A DNA stretch of 64,000 nucleotides, from NCBI RefSeq assembly GCF_011038845.1, contig NZ_JAAKDW010000003.1:186001-250000 (forward strand), in the 5' to 3' direction. The notes beneath the pieces are model-generated. The model did not search any database. It saw only the letters and a list, made by a program, of their open reading frames with translations, and had not been told where the DNA came from. The first letter of the stretch is position 1. Each line of letters begins with the position of its first letter. A program made the position numbers and the translations under genes. The DNA is from Enterococcus sp. ZJ1622. Lineage in GTDB: Bacteria; Bacillota; Bacilli; Lactobacillales; Enterococcaceae. Positions 51,457 to 58,720 of this stretch are shown one piece after another.

Positions 51457-52239
51457 TTACATAACCACCTTTCCAACGATTCTGAATTCATCATTTTCAG
51501 TAACAATAATATCTTTATATTTTTTATTCAGTGATTCTAATCTAACATCACCGTTTTCGAACCAAATTCGTTTTAAAAATGCTTCGCCGTTTAAAATAGC
51601 AACACCAATTTTTCCACTAAATATATCTAACTGTTTTTTTACAAAAACATACTCACCGTTATGAAAAGTAGGCTCCATAGAATCACCATTTACGCTTAAA
51701 CAAAAATCTGCTTCAGTTGGTATTTGTTCAATAGGTAATTCTATTTCTTCACAAGTTTCATCTGTTAAAAACTCACCTGTTCCTGCTGATACGGGGCCAC
51801 ACCACTTTGTTGTTCCGTAAATTGTTTCTTCTTCTTTTTTCTTTCTAAACTGTTCTAAAGAAGTGAGAGGATTATTTTTTTGTTTAGTTTCACACTTTTG
51901 TTCTTTTAGTTGAGATTCTACAAAATCGTAAACTTTTTGTTGTCGAGGTGGGGTGAGTTGAGAAGAAGTTTCATTGATTAGAGATAGTAGAGAGCTTTTC
52001 TTTTTTTCTACCTCGAATCCCATTAACCACGGTTCGCTAACACCTAAAGTTTTGGCTAATAAAACTAATTTCTGTTGATCAGGGTTAGATTTACCACTAA
52101 CATATTGAGATAAAGCGCTTTTTCCCATTTTAACCCCTAATTTTTTTTGAAATGGCAAAGATTTATTTAGAATATCTATTTGTTTTAAATTTTGCTCTCT
52201 CATAATTTGTTTTAATCTTGTTGAAGTATTTTCTCTCAT
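51457..52239 (-). CDS. CI-like phage repressor with S24 (LexA-type) autoproteolytic domain
   Basis: 260 aa. N-terminal HTH (KQIDILNKSLPFQKKLGVKMGKSALSQYVSG region; STRLKQIMREQNLKQIDIL start) and a C-terminal S24 domain: cleavage site Ala-Gly in VSAGTGEF, catalytic Ser in SVNGDSMEPTFHNGEYVFV and Lys in NGEAFLKRIWF. It maintains lysogeny and should self-cleave with RecA after DNA damage. ATG 52239 is preferred; AGGTGGTG lies upstream. Drives the toxin-antitoxin pair in the same transcript. Confidence 0.95.
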   Translation of the reverse strand: MRENTSTRLKQIMREQNLKQIDILNKSLPFQKKLGVKMGKSALSQYVSGKSNPDQQKLVLLAKTLGVSEPWLMGFEVEKKKSSLLSLINETSSQLTPPRQQKVYDFVESQLKEQKCETKQKNNPLTSLEQFRKKKEEETIYGTTKWCGPVSAGTGEFLTDETCEEIELPIEQIPTEADFCLSVNGDSMEPTFHNGEYVFVKKQLDIFSGKIGVAILNGEAFLKRIWFENGDVRLESLNKKYKDIIVTENDEFRIVGKVVM

Positions 52240-52265
52240 AAATCTATTCACCACCTTTTGTTTGT

Positions 52266-52294
52266 ATTATATATAGTATTGAACTTAAATTCAA
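52266..52294 (-). promoter_or_regulatory. Lysogenic promoter of cI with overlapping operator O1
   Basis: On the minus strand TTGAAT (52289-52294), 17-nt spacer, TATAAT (52266-52271). The palindrome TTGAACTTAAATTCAA (52279-52294) covers its -35, so binding there would repress or autoregulate cI. Confidence 0.75.
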
Positions 52295-52300
52295 CAAAAA

Positions 52301-52322
52301 AAGTTCAAAAAAATTAAACTTT
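52301..52322. promoter_or_regulatory. Operator-like repeat O2
   Basis: AAGTTCAAAAAAATTAAACTTT, an imperfect palindrome with the GTTCAA half-site, between the two divergent promoters. Confidence 0.5.
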
Positions 52323-52327
52323 TTTTG

Positions 52328-52356
52328 TTGACAAGCAAATTTCAAGGAGGTAAGAT
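52328..52356 (+). promoter_or_regulatory. Lytic early promoter (PR)
   Basis: TTGACA (52328-52333), 17-nt spacer, TAAGAT (52351-52356). It lies between O2 and O3 and drives the Cro-like gene and the early region. Confidence 0.75.
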
Positions 52357-52367
52357 ATAAATATAAA

Positions 52368-52384
52368 GTTCAAGTTATTTGAAC
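52368..52384. promoter_or_regulatory. Operator O3, 17-bp palindrome
   Basis: GTTCAAGTTATTTGAAC, a perfect 6-bp inverted repeat around 5 nt, just downstream of the PR -10, 23 nt before the Cro start. An almost identical site (O4) lies at the end of the Cro gene. Confidence 0.75.
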
Positions 52385-52406
52385 AAAAAAGAGAGGGGTG
52401 ACCAGT

Positions 52407-52631
52407 ATGTCTTTTGATTATTCGAAGTTGACAGGTAAAATTATTGAGTTATATAAAACTCAACATAATTTTTCGATTGCTATTGGATTATCGGAAAGAA
52501 GTTTGTCTTTAAAATTGAATAATAAAGTTAGATGGAAAGACACAGATATTAAGAAGGCATGTGAATTGCTTGGTATCGATGATGAAGATGTAGGCGAATA
52601 TTTTTTTAAGCAGAGAGTTCAAGTTGTTTGA
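52407..52631 (+). CDS. Cro-like small DNA-binding protein (DUF739 type)
   Basis: 74 aa from ATG 52407 (MSFDYSKLTGKIIELY), with GAGGGGTG as RBS. HTH pattern HNFSIAIGLSERSLSLKLNNKVRWKDTDIKKACELLGI is the DUF739 phage family. First gene under PR and the likely opponent of CI at the shared operators. Its stop codon overlaps operator O4. Confidence 0.88.
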   Translation: MSFDYSKLTGKIIELYKTQHNFSIAIGLSERSLSLKLNNKVRWKDTDIKKACELLGIDDEDVGEYFFKQRVQVV

Positions 52632-52633
52632 AC
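52617..52633. promoter_or_regulatory. Operator O4, 17-bp palindrome at the cro 3' end
   Basis: GTTCAAGTTGTTTGAAC differs from O3 by one base in the centre. A repressor site 250 nt inside the early transcript could act as a roadblock or support looping with O1-O3. Confidence 0.7.
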
Positions 52634-52712
52634 AAAGGGCGTACCAGTTGAAAGATTAAAATTATCTTTTTACTAACGATGTCAAACAACCAGCGTGAGG
52701 AGGTGAGAGAAG

Positions 52713-52934
52713 ATGAAAAAGTTTGAAGAAAGAGTAATCGAGTCTAGAAATAGTATTGAAAACTTAATTGATGACTTGGTAAATGAAACTTTAGAAATTT
52801 TTGATACGTATGAAGAAGCTATAAACACGATACGTCAATTAAAGTTTAGTTTCACTGGAAGTGTAGGTCATCTGATAATTGAAGAATCCATCGAAAGAAT
52901 AAAGAAATTAGCTTTAAAAAATGCCGCTAAATAA
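52713..52934 (+). CDS. Small early prophage protein, 73 aa
   Basis: Mostly helical acidic protein (MKKFEERVIESRNSIENLIDDLVNETLE...). RBS GAGGAGGTGAG. No motif recognised; the early position suggests a small regulatory or host-takeover protein. Confidence 0.7.
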   Translation: MKKFEERVIESRNSIENLIDDLVNETLEIFDTYEEAINTIRQLKFSFTGSVGHLIIEESIERIKKLALKNAAK

Positions 52935-52977
52935 ATAGCAACAAGATTGTTAACAGTATAGTAGGAGGTGAGAAAGA

Positions 52978-53103
52978 ATGATAAGCAAAGAAACACGTGA
53001 TTCTATTGAAAAATTCATTAATGAGTATTTTAACTCTAATAAAAAGAAAAGCCCTGCAATGATTTGGGCTATTGCAAAGCTAATTCGAAGTATTGCATTT
53101 TAA
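52978..53103 (+). CDS. Small early prophage protein, 41 aa
   Basis: Starts MISKETRDSIEKFINEYF and ends AMIWAIAKLIRSIAF, with a basic middle NKKKSP. AGGAGGTGAG lies 7 nt before ATG 52978. Its last 4 nt overlap the end of a convergent gene. Amphipathic C-terminus; function unknown. Confidence 0.7.
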   Translation: MISKETRDSIEKFINEYFNSNKKKSPAMIWAIAKLIRSIAF

Positions 53104-53306
53104 TCTTTGATTCGAATCCAACTAACTGTAGATAGATTAATTATTCGACTAGTATTGTCTGCATAATTATCTGTTTTAACTTGAATATAATTTTTGTCAT
53201 TTGGTAGTGCATTAATTAAAGAATCTGCAGAAAATTGGACATCTTTATCAAAAACAAATGTCACTCTTTTTTGATTTAATAAAGCGTTTATGATTGTTTG
53301 TTTCAT
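53100..53306 (-). CDS. Hypothetical prophage protein, 68 aa, minus strand
   Basis: Starts MKQTIINALLNQKRVTFVFDKD and ends IINLSTVSWIRIKD; a beta-rich small protein. AAAGGAGTGAC lies upstream; the in-frame GTG at 53318 is inside that RBS. It opposes the early transcript, as immunity-region morons often do. Family unknown. Confidence 0.65.
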   Translation of the reverse strand: MKQTIINALLNQKRVTFVFDKDVQFSADSLINALPNDKNYIQVKTDNYADNTSRIINLSTVSWIRIKD

Positions 53307-53408
53307 TTTATTTGTCACTCCTTTTTAGTTATTTCAGCGGACCACTCACTGATAAGGAAATTTTAGCAAAAGAAATGAATGAAAATCAACAGCGTAGGAG
53401 GTGTACTC

Positions 53409-53726
53409 GTGGAAACATCAAGCGAATTAGCAGGATTGATTGAAAAGCTAATTGAAGAAAAAGTAGATGAAAAAATACAAGTACTAGAAGCTACTTATTT
53501 TGCAAAGGCTAAGCAAACTCTTTTTACCATAAGGGAACTAGCTGATAAATGGGGGTGTTCAGAAAAAACAGTTGATATTTATTTAAAGCAAGGGAGAGTT
53601 GAACCAGTTGATAAAAGAGGTCGATGCTACCTGTACGATTTAGCCGAAGCTGAAAAAGCAAAGCAAAATTATACTAAAAAAGTTTTGTTTGATCAAAAGC
53701 TAAATTATCGTATGAGAGCTATGTAA
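53409..53726 (+). CDS. Phage helix-turn-helix (excisionase/MerR-like) protein
   Basis: 105 aa from GTG 53409 with TAGGAGG 8 nt upstream; the ATG at 53379 has no RBS. Helical N-terminus (ELAGLIEKLIEEKVDEKIQVLEA), then a winged-HTH: FTIRELADKWGCSEKTVDIYLKQGRVEPVDKRGRCYLYDLAEAEKAKQ. Such proteins act as excisionases or early regulators. Confidence 0.75.
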   Translation: METSSELAGLIEKLIEEKVDEKIQVLEATYFAKAKQTLFTIRELADKWGCSEKTVDIYLKQGRVEPVDKRGRCYLYDLAEAEKAKQNYTKKVLFDQKLNYRMRAM

Positions 53727-53749
53727 ATTCTACACTCACCACTTCCGAA

Positions 53750-53824
53750 AAGAGGAGTTGCAATTTCCTTCAAAAACTACAAAAAACACAGCACATATAC
53801 CTACTTGCATGGGCAACTCCTCTT
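53750..53824. other. Long-range hairpin, 12-bp stem
   Basis: AAGAGGAGTTGC (53750-53761) and GCAACTCCTCTT (53813-53824) are perfect inverted repeats 51 nt apart in the intergenic region after the HTH gene. The GAGGAG and CTCCTC could also pair with ribosome binding sites. No T run follows, so it is not an ordinary terminator. Confidence 0.6.
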
Positions 53825-53863
53825 CTTGGAGGTGGTGACGGTGAGAGACGAAGGAGGGATAAC

Positions 53864-53992
53864 ATGGAGGACATAGTTATTAAAGTTGATTTGCAAAAAT
53901 TAAAGAAGTTGATCAAACAAGCTGAAGAGCAAGCTGACCAACTTCAAAAGACTTTAGATGAGATTAATGAAATTAGAAACCTAATCTCTTAG
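53864..53992 (+). CDS. Small coiled-coil prophage protein, 42 aa
   Basis: MEDIVIKVDLQKLKKLIKQ, then a heptad-like stretch AEEQADQLQKTLDEINEIRNLIS. AAGGAGGGATAAC precedes ATG 53864. Overlaps the convergent gene at 53973 by 20 nt. Confidence 0.7.
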   Translation: MEDIVIKVDLQKLKKLIKQAEEQADQLQKTLDEINEIRNLIS

Positions 53993-54287
53993 TTACCCAT
54001 TCTGAACCAGCAGCAGACTTCATATCTTCCCAGGATTCAAAGTCTGTATTGGAGCTAACGAAATTATCTAATTCATTGTCGTCGATTGATTCTATATCAG
54101 AAAAATCAAATCCAGATTTTTCAATAAAATCATCAATATTAGAAAAATTAGTATTTTCAATCATAAATTTTTCATTGAAAAGCTCATCGAATGGTACAGA
54201 ATGTTCACCATCTAATTCCTTAGCGTTTTTAGATAATTGATTTAGATTTTTCTGTAAATCATCAAGTCCATTTAATTCAAACTTCAT
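53973..54287 (-). CDS. Acidic hypothetical prophage protein, 104 aa
   Basis: Begins MKFELNGLDDLQKNLNQLSKNAKEL, is very rich in Asp/Glu/Asn in the middle, and ends MKSAAGSEWVTKRLGF. AGGTGAAACATA precedes the ATG. A strongly acidic protein could be a DNA mimic, but no evidence beyond composition. Minus strand within the early region. Confidence 0.7.
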   Translation of the reverse strand: MKFELNGLDDLQKNLNQLSKNAKELDGEHSVPFDELFNEKFMIENTNFSNIDDFIEKSGFDFSDIESIDDNELDNFVSSNTDFESWEDMKSAAGSEWVTKRLGF

Positions 54288-54363
54288 TATGTTTCACCTC
54301 CATTTCTAAAAATATTTTATCAAATAGAAATGGAGAAATTCAATAAACGAAAGGAGGAATCGA

Positions 54364-54540
54364 ATGACGTTACAAGAGCATCAACGCTTGATGCAAAAAC
54401 TAAATCAGGAATATCACAAAGATGTGAAACCTGATTTGTTAGGTAATCAATGGCGTGAACGTCAGAAGAAGTGGCAAGAAATAAAAAAAGACCGATCAAC
54501 GAGTGCAATCGCTAATCGGCAACAAACAAATTATACCTAA
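54364..54540 (+). CDS. Small prophage protein, 58 aa
   Basis: MTLQEHQRLMQKLNQEYHK at the start, NQWRERQKKWQEIKKDRSTSAIANRQQ later; basic and helical. AAAGGAGGAATCG lies before ATG 54364. First of a run of plus-strand early genes to 62182. Confidence 0.75.
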   Translation: MTLQEHQRLMQKLNQEYHKDVKPDLLGNQWRERQKKWQEIKKDRSTSAIANRQQTNYT

Positions 54541-54554
54541 GGAGATTTTATCAC

Positions 54555-54887
54555 ATGAACGAAAAAATTGAAAATCTTATTGAAGAATTGATGATAATTT
54601 GTCACGAAGAAAATATTGGTTTAGCTGTCACTGCAGTAGATGGACAGGGAGAGATTATCAAAGCAGAAACTGGACCAGCAAAATTGGTTGTTACAGGTGT
54701 GCTTGAACAATATAAATGGGCTCAAGATGAATTGGCAAAAACATCTTGTGATTGTGCTGAGTGTACAAAATTAAAACACCAGTTTGGAGTGGCTGATGGA
54801 ATTTCTGCAGACCATACCTTTGTTATTAATAGCGAGGAAGATTTCGCTGATGTGATGACCCGTATTCTCAAGGGGGAATTTCAATGA
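54555..54887 (+). CDS. Hypothetical phage protein, 110 aa
   Basis: MNEKIENLIEELMIICHEENIGLAV..., with CDCAECTKLKHQFG that could bind a metal (three Cys, one His). RBS AAGGAG. The stop overlaps the next start (ATGA at 54884). Confidence 0.75.
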   Translation: MNEKIENLIEELMIICHEENIGLAVTAVDGQGEIIKAETGPAKLVVTGVLEQYKWAQDELAKTSCDCAECTKLKHQFGVADGISADHTFVINSEEDFADVMTRILKGEFQ

Positions 54888-55030
54888 AAAAGACACGAAT
54901 TAATGTGAAAGGAGCATATGCCCTCATTGGTGTGGGTATGTGCTTCGCCACAATTAATATTTTCTATGGTTGGATTTACTTCATTACTTTAGGTTTGACG
55001 TATCTTGCCAACTCTACACTTAAGGAGTGA
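54884..55030 (+). CDS. Small membrane protein, 48 aa
   Basis: MKKTRINVKGAYALIGVGMCFATINIFYGWIYFITLGLTYLANSTLKE, with two short hydrophobic segments. It starts within the stop of the preceding gene (translational coupling). Phage-encoded membrane peptide of unknown role. Confidence 0.7.
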   Translation: MKKTRINVKGAYALIGVGMCFATINIFYGWIYFITLGLTYLANSTLKE

Positions 55031-55037
55031 CAAAAGA

Positions 55038-55142
55038 ATGAAAGAGTTAGCAAACTTAGACAGCTATTTAACGAGTGAAAGTTGGGGAGTTCCTCAATAT
55101 GAAGCACCAATCGATGAGGAGGATGAAGATGAGTCATTTTGA
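55038..55142 (+). CDS. Small acidic protein, 34 aa
   Basis: MKELANLDSYLTSESWGVPQYEAP and a highly acidic end (IDEEDEDESF). AAGGAGTGAC lies before the ATG. It overlaps the start of the Gam-like gene by 14 nt. Confidence 0.6.
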   Translation: MKELANLDSYLTSESWGVPQYEAPIDEEDEDESF

Positions 55143-55644
55143 AGGCCATGATTTGGAATGGATCACGAAAAAAATCGAGGAATTGGAGCAAGCGAAGAAA
55201 CATCGGCTTAATCAATACGATCTTGAAATTGCACAGATAACAGAAAGAAAGAATCGTGTATGTGCAGATTTACAAAAAGAAATTGATGAAGCTGTCGCTA
55301 TCCAAAGACAGTTGATGGGAAATGCAGAACTAGTAGAAACCAAAAGCTTTGTTTTGACGATGAAGCCTGTAGATTTGCGTAAGCCATCGCAATTTAAATT
55401 ACAACCATCAAAAGTAAAAGAAGAGAAAGAACAATTTATTCAATACCTTCGAAACGAACATCCTGAATTGGTTAAAGAATCAACTGAATACAAACCAAAG
55501 AAACTAGACATCAAGAAGTTGATTGCTGACGGTGTGTTTCAACTAACGGATGATCTTCGAGTAATAGATGAGAATGGTTGTTATATTCCAAATCTAACAG
55601 TTGATATCAAAGAGCCAGAAGTGAAAGTGAAGGTGAAAAGTTAA
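55129..55644 (+). CDS. Host-nuclease inhibitor Gam-like / Gp157-like protein
   Basis: 171 aa from ATG 55129, RBS GAGGAGGATG. A long N-terminal coiled coil (LEWITKKIEELEQAKKHRLNQYDLEIAQITERKNRVCADLQKEIDEAV) and a C-terminal domain with LRKPSQFKLQPSKVKEEKEQFIQYLRNEHPELVKE are typical of the Gam superfamily, which protects linear DNA ends from host RecBCD/AddAB. Next to an annealing-like gene, which supports a recombination role. Confidence 0.7.
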   Translation: MSHFEGHDLEWITKKIEELEQAKKHRLNQYDLEIAQITERKNRVCADLQKEIDEAVAIQRQLMGNAELVETKSFVLTMKPVDLRKPSQFKLQPSKVKEEKEQFIQYLRNEHPELVKESTEYKPKKLDIKKLIADGVFQLTDDLRVIDENGCYIPNLTVDIKEPEVKVKVKS

Positions 55645-55645
55645 A

Positions 55646-56632
55646 TTGAATAATGAAGTAGCAATACAAAAGAATAGCGCTATGGACATGGTTATGGGAG
55701 CTGATTTAGATAAAGTTACGAAACAACTCCAAGCCATCGCTAATTTTCAAAATGTTGTCCAAAATAACTTGAAGAGTGGACAAGATTTTGGTGTGATACC
55801 TGGAACTAATAAACCTACTCTACTGAAGCCTGGTGCGGAAAAAATACAAATGTTGTTTGGAGTAACAAGTGAATATGAAGAAATCGAGCGAATTCAAGAT
55901 TATGACAACGGATTTTTTGCTTATACGATCAAATGCACACTATCAAAAGATGGAATGAAAATAACTGAAGGTATGGGGCATTGTAATACCAAAGAAAAAA
56001 AATACATCAAACAAGATCCGTTTACCTTGGCTAACACGTGTCTCAAAATGGCTAAGAAAAGGGCACAAATAGATGCCACATTAACGATTGCTAGTTTATC
56101 TGAAGTATTCACACAGGATATGGAAGATTTACAAGATTTTTCAGAGCGAGAACAAATGGAAACAATGAATAAACAAGATGCGTTAGCAATGAAGGTAACA
56201 TTTGGTAAATATAAAGGACGCACTCTTGGAGAAATAGTGAAAGAAGATCGTTCGTATATAGAATGGTTAGCGAAAAATGCGAAACAAGAGGCTATGAAAA
56301 AAGCATCAGACATTCTTTTAAATGATCGTCTAGAACAACAAACTTCAATACCTCTTGTAACGAACGAGCAAATAGAGGAGATTTGTACTTTAGCAGATGT
56401 GATTGCTAAGGCAAATAATCTTTCACAAGAAGAAGTAATCAAAGCTTATGGAATTGATGATCTTAAACAAATTAATGAAGTGACTGGAAAAGATTTGATC
56501 AGACGTTTAAGTGACAAAGTTTCTTCATTGATGCCAAAAGAAGAGAACAAACAGGAAGAATTATTTGATGATATGAATCCTCATTTTGAGGGAAAAGAAG
56601 TAGATATTTCAGATGATGACCTTCCCTTTTGA
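55646..56632 (+). CDS. Phage recombination/ssDNA-associated protein with DUF3820-like C-terminus
   Basis: 328 aa from a TTG start (55646). The N-terminal domain (residues about 15-175) has GADLDKVTKQLQAIANFQNVVQNNLKSGQDFGVIPGTNKPTLLKPGAEKIQMLFG and MAKKRAQIDATLTIASLSEVFTQD, a conserved phage/ICE family near recombination genes. The segment VTFGKYKGRTLGEIVKEDRSYIEWLAKN (about 183-211) is DUF3820-like. The C-terminus is acidic and ends DDDLPF, like the acidic tips of SSB-interacting proteins. Exact activity uncertain. Confidence 0.65.
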   Translation: MNNEVAIQKNSAMDMVMGADLDKVTKQLQAIANFQNVVQNNLKSGQDFGVIPGTNKPTLLKPGAEKIQMLFGVTSEYEEIERIQDYDNGFFAYTIKCTLSKDGMKITEGMGHCNTKEKKYIKQDPFTLANTCLKMAKKRAQIDATLTIASLSEVFTQDMEDLQDFSEREQMETMNKQDALAMKVTFGKYKGRTLGEIVKEDRSYIEWLAKNAKQEAMKKASDILLNDRLEQQTSIPLVTNEQIEEICTLADVIAKANNLSQEEVIKAYGIDDLKQINEVTGKDLIRRLSDKVSSLMPKEENKQEELFDDMNPHFEGKEVDISDDDLPF

Positions 56633-56714
56633 TCAACAAACGACATTATTTGATTCAATGAATCCACCACTATAGCGAGAGAGTTCTCTCTCGCTTATCT
56701 AAGGAGGTGATAGT

Positions 56715-57584
56715 GTGGCAAGACCAACAAAAGAAGGTCTTGATTATTTTCCTCTTGATGTTGATGTTTTCGAAGATGAAAAAATAGAGGCTATTGCTGG
56801 GGAGTTTGGCATAAAAGGAGAAATTGCGGTAATCAAACTGCTTTGTGCGATATACAAAAAAGGATATTTCATTCTGTGGAATGATTTAACGCAAGCTACT
56901 CTTTTAAAACGCCTGCCCGGAGTAAGTAAGGAAATGCTCAATCAAATAGTGAACCGCTTAGTCATATGGGGATTTTTTGATAAAAAACTGTTTGACTCGG
57001 TCGAGGTGCTTACGAGTGAGAATATCCAAGCCACATACTTTGAAGCAACAAAAAGAAGGAAATCACCAAAACCAACTAAGTACGTAATTAATGCAAACAA
57101 TAATACACAAGATGAAAGAGTTAATGATGACATTAATCCCCAAAGTAAAGTAAAGGAAAGTAAAGTAAATAAAATAAAAGATTATGAAGAAGATATAGGC
57201 GTGTACGAGTTCATTCAAAAAAGCTGGGGAAAACCACCTACTGGCGTTTTGCAAGGAGCATTAGGTCCATGGATTCGTGACTGGGGATCAGAAATTGTTT
57301 TGTTTGCTTTTCAATCCGCTTATGAGAATAGCGTGGAAATGTACGGTCTAAAAAAATACGTGGATAAAATCTTTACTACGTGGAAGTCAAATAACGTTTC
57401 TACACTACAGGATGCAATCAAAGCGAAAGAAGATTGGGAAGCGAAGAAGAACAAAAAGATTTTTTCCAACTCTCAACCTAGAACACGTAAAGAGCCTATT
57501 CCTAATTGGCTTGATGATCCAGAAGGATATAACAAACGCAAAGAAGAAGAGCTAAAACGTGGATACGAAGATGTGCCATTTTGA
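56715..57584 (+). CDS. Phage replication initiator / DnaD-domain protein with DUF4373 N-terminus
   Basis: 289 aa from GTG 56715 with AAGGAGGTGATA. The N-terminal Lin1244/Lin1753-like (DUF4373) domain has GLDYFPLDVDVFEDEKIEAIAGEFGIKGEIAVIKLLCAIYKKGYF; the C-terminal DnaD-like domain runs from about 160 to 240 (YEFIQKSWGKPPTGVLQGALGPWIRDWGSEIVLFAFQSAYEN). It opens the phage origin and recruits the helicase. The helicase loader itself is not obvious; the two small genes after may contribute. Confidence 0.85.
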   Translation: MARPTKEGLDYFPLDVDVFEDEKIEAIAGEFGIKGEIAVIKLLCAIYKKGYFILWNDLTQATLLKRLPGVSKEMLNQIVNRLVIWGFFDKKLFDSVEVLTSENIQATYFEATKRRKSPKPTKYVINANNNTQDERVNDDINPQSKVKESKVNKIKDYEEDIGVYEFIQKSWGKPPTGVLQGALGPWIRDWGSEIVLFAFQSAYENSVEMYGLKKYVDKIFTTWKSNNVSTLQDAIKAKEDWEAKKNKKIFSNSQPRTRKEPIPNWLDDPEGYNKRKEEELKRGYEDVPF

Positions 57585-57600
57585 GAGGAGGATGTGACGA

Positions 57601-57885
57601 ATGGATTACTTAGACATTATACATCGTTTAGAGAAAATCACCACGACAGAGTCAGCAAAACAAGATTTACGGCTAGCTTACAGAGGAATTCGAGATGAAA
57701 AAGTAAATCAAATTCCAGAGGAACAAGCAAAAGAGCGATTTGTTTATTATATGCGTCCGTATTTCATTTTTCAGCTCTATCCTCGGTTGTATCGTGAAAA
57801 AAGATGGCTCGGGTTAACATTCGATGACTATCTTAAAGGCATTCATAAAGCTTTGGAAAAACATGGCAAAGGAGCGATAGCATAG
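57601..57885 (+). CDS. Hypothetical phage protein, 94 aa
   Basis: MDYLDIIHRLEKITTTESAKQDLRLAYRGIRDEK..., basic, with the RPYFIFQLYPRLYREKRWLGLTFDDYLKGIHKALEKHGKG end. RBS GAGAGGAGG. Possibly replication-associated by position. Confidence 0.75.
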   Translation: MDYLDIIHRLEKITTTESAKQDLRLAYRGIRDEKVNQIPEEQAKERFVYYMRPYFIFQLYPRLYREKRWLGLTFDDYLKGIHKALEKHGKGAIA

Positions 57886-58080
57886 GTGGGACAGCCAAAA
57901 CAAACAGGTGGGACACCTAAGAAAAGGCCGAGATTTTCCCTTGATGACGAGACGATAGAACAACTTAATTGGATGCATGAGGAAGATGTTAAGAAAGTAA
58001 AACATCGAATCTATCCGTCGGATACATTGAAGAAAATCATTAACGAAGCGTATACAGTGCGCAGAGCATTTAGAAATTAG
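57886..58080 (+). CDS. Hypothetical phage protein, 64 aa
   Basis: GTG start directly after the preceding TAG. GQPKQTGGTPKKRPRFSLDDETIEQLNWMHEED ... DTLKKIINEAYTVRRAF: a basic N-tail plus a ribbon-helix-helix-like C-terminus. No strong RBS, so it likely relies on coupling. Confidence 0.65.
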   Translation: MGQPKQTGGTPKKRPRFSLDDETIEQLNWMHEEDVKKVKHRIYPSDTLKKIINEAYTVRRAFRN

Positions 58081-58097
58081 GTATTGGAGGTTTGAAC

Positions 58098-58343
58098 GTG
58101 GCATACGTTGTAAAAGCAATGTGTTATGTCGATTCAGAAGGATATGGAGTCCCTGATTTGAAAAAGGCAAATCGATATAACACAAAAGAAATGGCCGAAC
58201 TAGCCGCTTATGTAAGTAATGGTGAAGTGGTAGAAGTGAAAGATTATTCTAAGAATCCTAATACCAATAAACAATCTAAAAAATTTGAGCAGGAAAAAAG
58301 GAAACAAGCTAAATCTAATCAGGCTTGGATGAAAAAGAGGTGA
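58098..58343 (+). CDS. Hypothetical phage protein, 81 aa
   Basis: From GTG 58098 (GGAGG 7 nt upstream; TTG 58092 is too close). AYVVKAMCYVDSEGYGVPDLKKANRYNTKEMAELAAYV and a very basic C-tail (SKKFEQEKRKQAKSNQAWMKKR). Unknown function. Confidence 0.7.
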   Translation: MAYVVKAMCYVDSEGYGVPDLKKANRYNTKEMAELAAYVSNGEVVEVKDYSKNPNTNKQSKKFEQEKRKQAKSNQAWMKKR

Positions 58344-58348
58344 ATCAA

Positions 58349-58582
58349 ATGAGCAGAAAAAAGAACTTTATTCCAGAAGTTGGCCAAGAAGTCGAATGCT
58401 TTTGTTGCGATTCAAAGCGTGATACGCCATGGTTATATCCGTTTGAAGGATACGTAAAAGAAGTTTATGACAATTCAGCAATGATCACCATTAAAACTAC
58501 TCATCCAGAAGATGACAGTTTAGTGGTTAGATATGGTGGTCGAACGATTGTTTCTTTTTCAGAAATGAGGGCTGCAGAATGA
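58349..58582 (+). CDS. Hypothetical phage protein, 77 aa
   Basis: From ATG 58349 with AGAGGTGA. SRKKNFIPEVGQEVECFCCDSKRDTPWLYPFEGYVKEV, an SH3-like beta-barrel pattern with a Cys pair. The stop overlaps the next start (ATGA at 58579). Confidence 0.7.
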   Translation: MSRKKNFIPEVGQEVECFCCDSKRDTPWLYPFEGYVKEVYDNSAMITIKTTHPEDDSLVVRYGGRTIVSFSEMRAAE

Positions 58583-58710
58583 ATTATTTTAAATACTTAC
58601 TAGATGTCGCTGCTAATTTTTTAGGATGTGGACTTGTTTTGGCAATGGCAATGATTGTATTAGCAGGAGTAGTCAAATTTGGTGTACTGCTTTGGCAGAT
58701 GATTTTTTAG
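58579..58710 (+). CDS. Small membrane protein, 43 aa
   Basis: MNYFKYLLDVAANFLGCG followed by a single hydrophobic helix ending VKFGVLLWQMIF. Coupled to the preceding gene by ATGA overlap. Confidence 0.7.
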   Translation: MNYFKYLLDVAANFLGCGLVLAMAMIVLAGVVKFGVLLWQMIF

Positions 58711-58720
58711 GAGGAAAACA

